In this document: positions 58,132 through 64,000 of the stretch, piece by piece
How the letters are laid out: every line of letters begins with the position of its first letter
Numbering within the stretch: position 1 is the stretch's first letter
Assembly (NCBI GenBank): GCA_040387755.1
Contig: JAZKDB010000001.1
Coordinates: forward strand, 806,001-870,000
DNA from: Rurimicrobium sp040387755
GTDB lineage: Bacteria; Bacteroidota; Bacteroidia; Chitinophagales; Chitinophagaceae
Direction of reading: 5' to 3'
Length of the DNA: 64,000 bases
Position numbers and translations under genes: made by a program
Notes under the pieces: generated by a model
Databases searched by the model: none
What the model was told of the DNA's origin: nothing
Seen by the model: only the letters and a program-made list of their open reading frames with translations

Positions 58132-60051
58132 CTATTCTTTAAGCAGCTTTATCGTTTTTGATGCTCCAGTACCAATGCTGATTTTCATAAAATAAATGCC
58201 CGCAGGTCCGGCTATGAAATAATCTAATCGGTCAGTAGATTGATATGTTTTTTCTGAAACTTTTTGGCCAATAAGATTGCTAAGTTCTAGGGCAATTTGA
58301 TCGTATTTACCCCCTAATTCTATTGTCAGTTTGCCCGAACCAGGGTTGGGATAGTAAATCATTCCGTCAAGAATATTATTGACATTGATGATACCGCTGC
58401 CGTTTGCCGAAAAGCAATCTGAAGTATCCAGACAATTATTTTTGTCAATAACCACGGCAAAGCTGCCTGTTGCCGGTACTGTAAATGTTTTACTGGTTGC
58501 CCCGGGCACAGGCATTTTAGTAGCACAATTAATCCATTGAAAGGTAGCTGGTACCGATTCCGCACTGGTCAGTATTCCTGAGCTCAATGTCACCGTTTTA
58601 TTTAAGGGTGTGGTACACTGTTTCATTTTGAAAATGAATGCATCATTTACTGTTACTGCTTTTAGGTTTAATACAGAAGCACCCGGATCAAAATCGCAGG
58701 AATCATAAAAACTACCGCAGAGATAAATATTGACGGCCTGGTCGACTGCAATTGTATTAACAATGTCCTGACTGACACCACCAATTTTTCTTGACCAGAC
58801 AAAGTTTCCGGTACTATCGAATTTGCCAATAAAAATGTCATCTCCTCCAGAAGCTGTCAGATTCACTACTTTGGTTCCGGGGTCAAAATCCACTGTTCCG
58901 CCAAAATTACCGGTATTGTACACATATCCCAAGGTATCCACCGCTACAAAAGTTCCTGCATTGCTATTTGACTGGGCCTGTTTTGCCCATTTCAGATTAG
59001 CGCTATTATCCAGTTTACAGATAAAAAGGTCTTGCGCACTTACAGAACTCAGTGGAATGTAGGGAGTGCCGGGGTCAAAGTCGACTGTGTTGGCAAATAA
59101 GCCACTCAGATAAATATTTTTCCATTTATCAACAGCAATGGTTTTACATTTTTCAGCTCCAATACCACCAATACTTTTGGCCCAGACGACCAACCCCATA
59201 CTATTATATTTGGCGACAAAAATATCATCCAGACCCTTTGAGCTAAGGTTCAAAACTCCTCCAGTTGGATCAAAATCAACTGTCCCTTGAAATGTTCCGC
59301 TACAATAAACACTTCCAGAAGTATCGGATGCCAAGGCTGCAGCACTTTTTACAGATAATCCTTGTAATGGAACTGCCCAAATAAAATCACCGTTAGTATC
59401 TAACTTGCTTATATAGGAATCAGGAAATGAGGCTGATGTAGATCCTACAATAAATGTAGTTCCGGGAGAGGGATCCAGATCTGCATTACCATTAAAATCT
59501 CCTGCCAGCAGCAAATTCCCCTTATTATCGAAACTAAGGACATTATTGATACAACTGGAAGCTCCTTCACCAATATACTTTGCCCACACAAAATTTCCCA
59601 TATTGTCGTACTTACTCAGAAAAGAACCTATACTACCTCCAATTGTGGGCGTAAGGCTTGTATTGCCCAATCCAGGGTCGAAATCTGTTGCTTTGTCGAA
59701 ATAACCACTCACATAGATTGAGCCTGTATTACTGACTACAATACCTGTTCCATAGCAGTTTCCTGATGTAGGAAAAGTAATGGCCCAAATATAATTTCCG
59801 GAAGCATTTTGTTTTAATACAAATGGTGAACGACCAGGTGTTGTGAGATTATTTATGCTTGGTCCGGGGTCTGCATCCATTACATTAACATAAGAACCTG
59901 TTGTGAAAACATTTCCGGTTTTATCTACTGCCATCGATGATCCAAAATCCGAACCAATGCCCCCTATGGATTTTGCCCAATCAAGTTTTTGAGCATCTGC
60001 ATTAGGATTCAATAGTATTATGGCTAGAGCAAAGAATAATATTCGTGTCAT
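58132..60051 (-). CDS. Secreted SBBP-repeat protein with T9SS sorting domain
   Basis: The 639-residue protein has a signal peptide (about 1-22, NADAQ) and seven repeats of about 54 residues (about 25-420), each with a core like AVDKTGNVYxTGxF and ending in (D)FDPG, e.g. NIYLSGLFANTVDFDPG. Seven SBBP-type repeats suggest a seven-bladed beta propeller; the acidic FDPG tails may bind calcium. A beta domain follows and a C-terminal type A sorting domain (IYYPNPGSGKLTIEL... AGIYFMKISIGTG...IKLLKE) marks it for the T9SS. ATG 60051 (MTRILFFAL) fits the signal peptide better than the longer frame. Confidence 0.9.
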   Translation of the reverse strand: MTRILFFALAIILLNPNADAQKLDWAKSIGGIGSDFGSSMAVDKTGNVFTTGSYVNVMDADPGPSINNLTTPGRSPFVLKQNASGNYIWAITFPTSGNCYGTGIVVSNTGSIYVSGYFDKATDFDPGLGNTSLTPTIGGSIGSFLSKYDNMGNFVWAKYIGEGASSCINNVLSFDNKGNLLLAGDFNGNADLDPSPGTTFIVGSTSASFPDSYISKLDTNGDFIWAVPLQGLSVKSAAALASDTSGSVYCSGTFQGTVDFDPTGGVLNLSSKGLDDIFVAKYNSMGLVVWAKSIGGIGAEKCKTIAVDKWKNIYLSGLFANTVDFDPGTPYIPLSSVSAQDLFICKLDNSANLKWAKQAQSNSNAGTFVAVDTLGYVYNTGNFGGTVDFDPGTKVVNLTASGGDDIFIGKFDSTGNFVWSRKIGGVSQDIVNTIAVDQAVNIYLCGSFYDSCDFDPGASVLNLKAVTVNDAFIFKMKQCTTPLNKTVTLSSGILTSAESVPATFQWINCATKMPVPGATSKTFTVPATGSFAVVIDKNNCLDTSDCFSANGSGIINVNNILDGMIYYPNPGSGKLTIELGGKYDQIALELSNLIGQKVSEKTYQSTDRLDYFIAGPAGIYFMKISIGTGASKTIKLLKE

Positions 60052-60108
60052 GAGAGAGCTTTTGAGAATAAAGATAGATAAAATGCATTTTAAATACATT
60101 TATAAAAC

Positions 60109-60143
60109 AGAAATCCCCGAAAGACTATCTTTCGGGGATTTCT
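60109..60143 (-). terminator. Terminator after the bamA-ompH operon
   Basis: Perfect 15-bp stem AGAAATCCCCGAAAG / CTTTCGGGGATTTCT with a 5-nt loop as written, followed by TGTTTTAT on the minus strand, 20 bp past the last OmpH stop. Confidence 0.88.
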
Positions 60144-60163
60144 ATAATAATTATTTGTTTGGA

Positions 60164-60670
60164 TTATAGAATGCCAAGTTTTGCTTTTACAGCAGGTAAC
60201 ATATTATCAGCATCGCGTGTTACCAATACCGAACCGGTAGAAACATCAAATACATAGTCAATAGCTTTTTCTTTAGCCACATCTTTAATAGCTTTTTCTG
60301 CTTTATCTAAGATAGGTTTGAATAATTCTTGTTTTTTAGCTACTACTTTTTCTTCTGCACTTTTTTGAGTTGACTCGATACGACCACCCAAATCAGTAAT
60401 TTCTTTTTGTTTTACTTCTTTCACAGCATCAGTCATTGTTTTTTCCTGAGCCTGATATTCGCCCATTTTCTTTTGATATTCTTTACTCATAGTTTCCAGC
60501 TGGTCTTCAAAAGATTTTGCATAAGCTTTTAAATCAGCATCTGCTTTTTTAACTTCTGGCATAAGGCCAAGTAATTCCTGAGAATTAATATGACCGATTT
60601 TCAATGTTTGTGCATTAACCGAAGTAAGGAAAGCTACCGAACAAGCTAATAATAGAATGATTTTTTTCAT
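60164..60670 (-). CDS. OmpH/Skp family periplasmic chaperone, paralogue 1
   Basis: Periplasmic chaperone that escorts outer-membrane proteins to BamA. The 168-residue protein has a signal peptide (to about 20, VNAQ), IGHINSQELLGLMPEVKKADADLKAYAKSFEDQLETM, a long Lys/Glu-rich coiled-coil (about 40-120) and a C-terminal LFKPILDKAEKAIKDVAKEKAIDYVFDVS, all Skp-like. It is 69 bp after a second OmpH paralogue and downstream of bamA on the same strand. Confidence 0.92.
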   Translation of the reverse strand: MKKIILLLACSVAFLTSVNAQTLKIGHINSQELLGLMPEVKKADADLKAYAKSFEDQLETMSKEYQKKMGEYQAQEKTMTDAVKEVKQKEITDLGGRIESTQKSAEEKVVAKKQELFKPILDKAEKAIKDVAKEKAIDYVFDVSTGSVLVTRDADNMLPAVKAKLGIL

Positions 60671-60739
60671 TAGAGTTGAATGTATGTTTTGTTTTTAAGT
60701 TTGCGAAAATATAAATTAATATGCAAAGTTCTTCAGACT

Positions 60740-61255
60740 TTATTTGACAATGCCCAGAGATTTTAACACATCATCACTACGGTCAAGTTTTGGGTCGGCA
60801 TAGAACATCGTTACCCCTCCGGCCTTATCCAGTACTAAATCATAACCTTTGGCCACAGCCATTTTCTGAACTGCATTATAAACTTTATCCTGAACAGGCT
60901 TTACCAATTCCTGACGTTTTTTAAACAATTCGCCTTCGTATCCGAAGTATTGTTTTTGTAAATCTTTGGCTGCTTTTTCCTTAGTCATTATCTCATCTTC
61001 ACGTTTTTGGCGCATGTCATCATTTAGCATAGCACGCTCAGCCTGATAGCTTTTGTACATCCTGTCTACCTCTTTCATCTTATTGTCAACCTCTGTTTGC
61101 CAGTTTTTCGAAAAGACATCCAACTGAGTTTGTGCGGTTTTATAATCCGGTACTTTTTCTAAAATATACTTAGAGTCGATGATGCAATATTTCTGTGCAT
61201 TTGATGCAAAAAAGCTGCTCAATACAAGCAAAATGGGCAAGATGATTTTTTTCAT
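60740..61255 (-). CDS. OmpH/Skp family periplasmic chaperone, paralogue 2
   Basis: The 171-residue protein is a distant tandem paralogue of 60164-60670: signal peptide (to about 20, FASNAQ), YCIIDSKYILEKVPDYKTAQTQLDVFSKNWQTEVDN, a coiled-coil with RMYKSYQAERAMLNDDMRQKREDEIM, and KPVQDKVYNAVQKMAVAKGYDLVLDKAGG. The overall Skp layout is kept. It begins 125 bp after the bamA stop and likely shares that operon. Confidence 0.92.
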   Translation of the reverse strand: MKKIILPILLVLSSFFASNAQKYCIIDSKYILEKVPDYKTAQTQLDVFSKNWQTEVDNKMKEVDRMYKSYQAERAMLNDDMRQKREDEIMTKEKAAKDLQKQYFGYEGELFKKRQELVKPVQDKVYNAVQKMAVAKGYDLVLDKAGGVTMFYADPKLDRSDDVLKSLGIVK

Positions 61256-61379
61256 TTTGATTCTGTTTGTTTTTTTAAAAAAGAAGTTTCTAATAATAAA
61301 AATAGATTCTGTTTATGACTGCTTTTTATCGCTGCCGTTTAAATCCGGATTTCTTTTAACAATTTTATTCTTTTATTCT

Positions 61380-64000
61380 TTATTCAGGTTCAAAGCCCAG
61401 CATAAAGGTAATCTTGGACATATCTTTCAGGCTTGTCTTGCTGCTACCATTCGGATTGAATTGGTAACGATCTAAACCAATACCATAGTCAAGTCCCAAT
61501 AAGCCAAACATAGGCAGGAACAATCGGATACCAACGCCTACATCCCTGTTCAGTCTTGTAGGATTAAAGCTACTGAAATTATTCCAGGCATTACCTGCAT
61601 CAGCAAACATCAAACCATAAATGGTTGTTGTAGGGTTAAGCGAAAACGGATAGCGGATTTCAGCTACGTATTTATTGAATATTGTTGCACTTTGAGCATA
61701 AACATCGTATCCACGCTGAGATATAACATCGCGACCAATAAAGAAGTTTTGTCCCGACAGACCATCGCCTCCCAGTTGGAAGCGCTCAAATGGTGACAAG
61801 CCAATATCTGGATTGTAATAACCCAGAAAGCCCATTTTAGCGGAGAATTTGAATACCATATTTCCCACAATTGTTTTGTACCAATCTGCTTTGAAACGAT
61901 ATTTATGATATTCTATCCATTTGTATTTCACATCTTGACTTGCTGTGGCAAAATCAGTACCGCTAAAGCTGCTGTAGGGTGGGGTAAATTGAAAACTGAA
62001 GCTGATATCCGAACCACTACGGGGATATTGCGGCTGATCTAAAGAATAACGTTGTAAAGAAAATTTGAAGTACAAGTTATTGCTGAACCCGTTTGTGAAA
62101 TCAGTAATCAAACCTGTATACTTCTCCAATTGATAATTTTGGTAATTCATACCGTAGCTTACGATAAAGTTATCGTCGGGCCATTTTACCCTTTTACTTA
62201 AAGTAACACCACCGCCCAATACTTTAATAAATGATTTGGAGCCATCACTCAGATTGGAGGAATACTTCGAGTAGATAAAATTGGTTGTTAGTGAATTTGG
62301 TTTTTTGCCACCTAACCAAGGTTCTGTAAGTGACACATTCAACGAGTTGAAGTATGCCCCGTTAGATGAATAATTGACAGAAAAACGTTGTCCATCTCCA
62401 ACTGGCAATGGATCCCACAATTTTGGTTTAAGAATATTGCGAAGGGAGAAGTTGTTGAATGTAACACCTATCTGACCATAAAAGCTAACACCTCCACCAA
62501 AACCCATTGACATCTGCAGTTGGTCGCTTGATTTTTCCTCTACAGAATAATTAATGTCAACTGTTCCGTCTGGGCGTGGTTTGGGTTGTGGTACTGTTTT
62601 TTCAGGATTAAAGAAGCCTAGTGCTGCAATTCGGCGGGTAGTAAGGATAATATCTGCACGACTGAATTTGCTACCCGGATAGGTGGTAATTTCTCTTCTG
62701 ATTACATTCTCGTTAGTACGGTCGTTTCCTTCTATTGTTACATTGTTAATAGTTGCCTGAGCACCTTCCACAATGCGTATTTCATAGTTAATAGTATCGT
62801 TTACAACAGAAGTTTCTACAGGGTCAATGCGGAAATATAAATAACCATCGTCCATGTAAAGACTACTGATATCCTGGCCGGAAGGGTCGGGGATACTACC
62901 AATTCTTTTAGCCAGCAACTCCTGATCATAGATATCACCTCTTTTGATACCCAACAATTTGGTAAGGGTTTCGTTGGTGTATTTGGTGTTACCCTTCCAG
63001 TTCATATCGCCAAAATAATATCTGCGGCCTTCGCTTATCTTAATATCTACGTTGATATTGCCATTTTGAACGGTATAGATGGTATCATCTACGATGGATG
63101 CATCACGGAATCCAAGTGTATTGTAATATTCTACGATTGCTTCTTTGTCGTCTTCAAATTTCTTTTGATTGAATTTTGAAGATTTAAGGAATTTAGGACG
63201 AAAATAAGGGTCAACTGCATCTAATGTTTTGGACACAGACAAGAAACCAAAATTGCGAATATATTTACCGAAAGAGCGTTTGCTGCTATCGTCAAAAATG
63301 GAGTAATCATCTGAACGGTGCAGAGAAATACGGCCGGCTTCTTTAGTGTTTTTAAGTGCTCTCTTTAATCTGGTTTCACTGGCACTTTGGTTGCCCGAAA
63401 AATTAATTTGATTGACTTTGGTTTTTTTACCTACTTCGATATCAAATGTAAGTATGACAGAATTAACCAGAATAGTGTCAGGTCTTTCTCTGATTTTTAC
63501 TTGAGTATTGCCATATCCTTTCTCTTCAAAGAATCGCTTTACTCTTACTACAGCTTCTTTTTTTGCGGCCTCTGTAACTACTTTTGCTTTTACCAATGTC
63601 AGCTTGCCTTTTAATTCCTGTGCTTCACCTTTTCTGATACCTCTGAAATTGTAGCGGCTCAGCCTGGGGCGCTCTTCAACATTGATTTTCAGGAAAATTT
63701 TGTCTTCGATAATTTTGTCTACTGTAATGTTGACATCCGAAAATAGCTCCTGTTTCCAAAGGTTTTTTATGGCTTTGGCAATTGACTCGTCATTAGGTAA
63801 TTTTATCTTTTTGCCTACAGATAATCCTGTTACTGCAATTAATAAATCCTCGTCAAGAAAGTTTGCTCCTACAGTGCTAATACCTCCAATGGTATATTCT
63901 TTAGGGCCTTGAGCCTCTGACGAAGCAATACCTGAGCTTGCTCTAGAGCCAGGCATGGCTATCTGGGCCTTTGAGGTGACAAAGCCAAATAAACAAAAGA
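61380..64000 (-). CDS. bamA: Outer-membrane assembly factor BamA (N-terminus beyond window)
   Basis: Central beta-barrel of the Bam machine that folds outer-membrane proteins. The coding frame continues to the right edge: before the internal ATG at 63956 it reads FCLFGFVTSKAQIA, the end of a signal peptide, so the true start is outside. Five POTRA domains (about the first 420 residues seen, with ITVDKIIEDKIFLKINVEERPRLSRYNF, ISEGRRYYFGDMNWKGNTKYT, RIVEGAQATINNVTIEGN) precede a 16-strand-type barrel with the loop-6 motif LGGDGLSGQNFFIGRDVISQRGYD. It ends TFMLGFEPE, without the usual C-terminal aromatic. Two OmpH/Skp genes follow. Confidence 0.95.
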   Translation of the reverse strand, partial: FCLFGFVTSKAQIAMPGSRASSGIASSEAQGPKEYTIGGISTVGANFLDEDLLIAVTGLSVGKKIKLPNDESIAKAIKNLWKQELFSDVNITVDKIIEDKIFLKINVEERPRLSRYNFRGIRKGEAQELKGKLTLVKAKVVTEAAKKEAVVRVKRFFEEKGYGNTQVKIRERPDTILVNSVILTFDIEVGKKTKVNQINFSGNQSASETRLKRALKNTKEAGRISLHRSDDYSIFDDSSKRSFGKYIRNFGFLSVSKTLDAVDPYFRPKFLKSSKFNQKKFEDDKEAIVEYYNTLGFRDASIVDDTIYTVQNGNINVDIKISEGRRYYFGDMNWKGNTKYTNETLTKLLGIKRGDIYDQELLAKRIGSIPDPSGQDISSLYMDDGYLYFRIDPVETSVVNDTINYEIRIVEGAQATINNVTIEGNDRTNENVIRREITTYPGSKFSRADIILTTRRIAALGFFNPEKTVPQPKPRPDGTVDINYSVEEKSSDQLQMSMGFGGGVSFYGQIGVTFNNFSLRNILKPKLWDPLPVGDGQRFSVNYSSNGAYFNSLNVSLTEPWLGGKKPNSLTTNFIYSKYSSNLSDGSKSFIKVLGGGVTLSKRVKWPDDNFIVSYGMNYQNYQLEKYTGLITDFTNGFSNNLYFKFSLQRYSLDQPQYPRSGSDISFSFQFTPPYSSFSGTDFATASQDVKYKWIEYHKYRFKADWYKTIVGNMVFKFSAKMGFLGYYNPDIGLSPFERFQLGGDGLSGQNFFIGRDVISQRGYDVYAQSATIFNKYVAEIRYPFSLNPTTTIYGLMFADAGNAWNNFSSFNPTRLNRDVGVGIRLFLPMFGLLGLDYGIGLDRYQFNPNGSSKTSLKDMSKITFMLGFEPE

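Noticed and set aside
1..64000. Insertion sequence, prophage, CRISPR or anti-phage island
   Set aside because: No transposase, integrase, phage structural gene, regular spacer array or defence operon was seen on either strand; base use looks even.

Overview
The window looks like a chromosomal segment of a Bacteroidota bacterium, probably from the Chitinophagales/Sphingobacteriales side of the phylum. The evidence is two large secreted proteins with type IX secretion (T9SS) C-terminal sorting domains, promoters with the phylum's TAnnTTTG -7 box, a bacillithiol gene (bshB1), DUF5686, DUF3667 and OmpH/Skp families, a caa3-type cytochrome oxidase gene order, and AT-rich DNA. Base composition looks even and I see no insertion sequence, phage, CRISPR array or rRNA. 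One tRNA gene (Arg, CCG) is present. The placement is from family knowledge, not a database search.

Layout. 1-5547 (minus): a probable six-gene aromatic amino acid operon, hmgA - peroxiredoxin - hpd - kmo - tryptophan 2,3-dioxygenase - queD-like (cut by the window edge). 5737-8230 (minus): a first phenylacetyl-CoA epoxidase operon paaABCD, followed by a Crp-family regulator at 8508-9215. 9520-13015 (plus): heme O synthase, two oxidase subunit III proteins, subunit IV and a SCO copper chaperone. 13032-22620: HU, a 2-oxoacid dehydrogenase E2, KDO transferase, guanylate kinase, dnaX, tandem outer-membrane proteins and an MBL hydrolase. 22707-29761: 3-oxoadipyl-CoA thiolase, a 1270-residue T9SS protein and 3-hydroxyacyl-CoA dehydrogenase. 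33451-37756 (minus): a second paa operon, tetR-paaEABCD. 37899-48961: mixed housekeeping (yraN, sugar-phosphate isomerase, AI-2E permease, fbp, bshB1, trmN6, tsaD), a lysozyme-like protein and tRNA-Arg. 48984-58119: DUF5686 protein, deoxynucleoside kinase, Hsp20, Kup, ribBA and a glycosyltransferase. 58132-64000 (minus): a seven-repeat T9SS propeller protein, two Skp-like chaperones and bamA, which runs off the edge.

How it works together. The left part degrades tyrosine (hpd, hmgA) and tryptophan (dioxygenase, kmo). The two paa clusters plus the thiolase and dehydrogenase form part of the phenylacetyl-CoA pathway, but the ligase, isomerase, hydratase and ring-opening enzymes are not here. 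The most striking signal is a 42-bp promoter block (37 of 42 identical) upstream of both hmgA (5595-5636) and the first paaA (8277-8318). It holds two TGA-N6-TCA dyads 17 bp apart, the nearer one a perfect TGTGA-N6-TCACA. The block lies exactly 21 bp from a TAnnTTTG box in both promoters. The adjacent Crp-family protein carries a CRP-like RExxxR recognition helix, so it is the obvious candidate activator of both operons. The second paa cluster lacks this block and instead has its own TetR gene with a palindrome over its promoter. Its paaD also carries an in-frame insertion that matches a short palindromic interspersed repeat.
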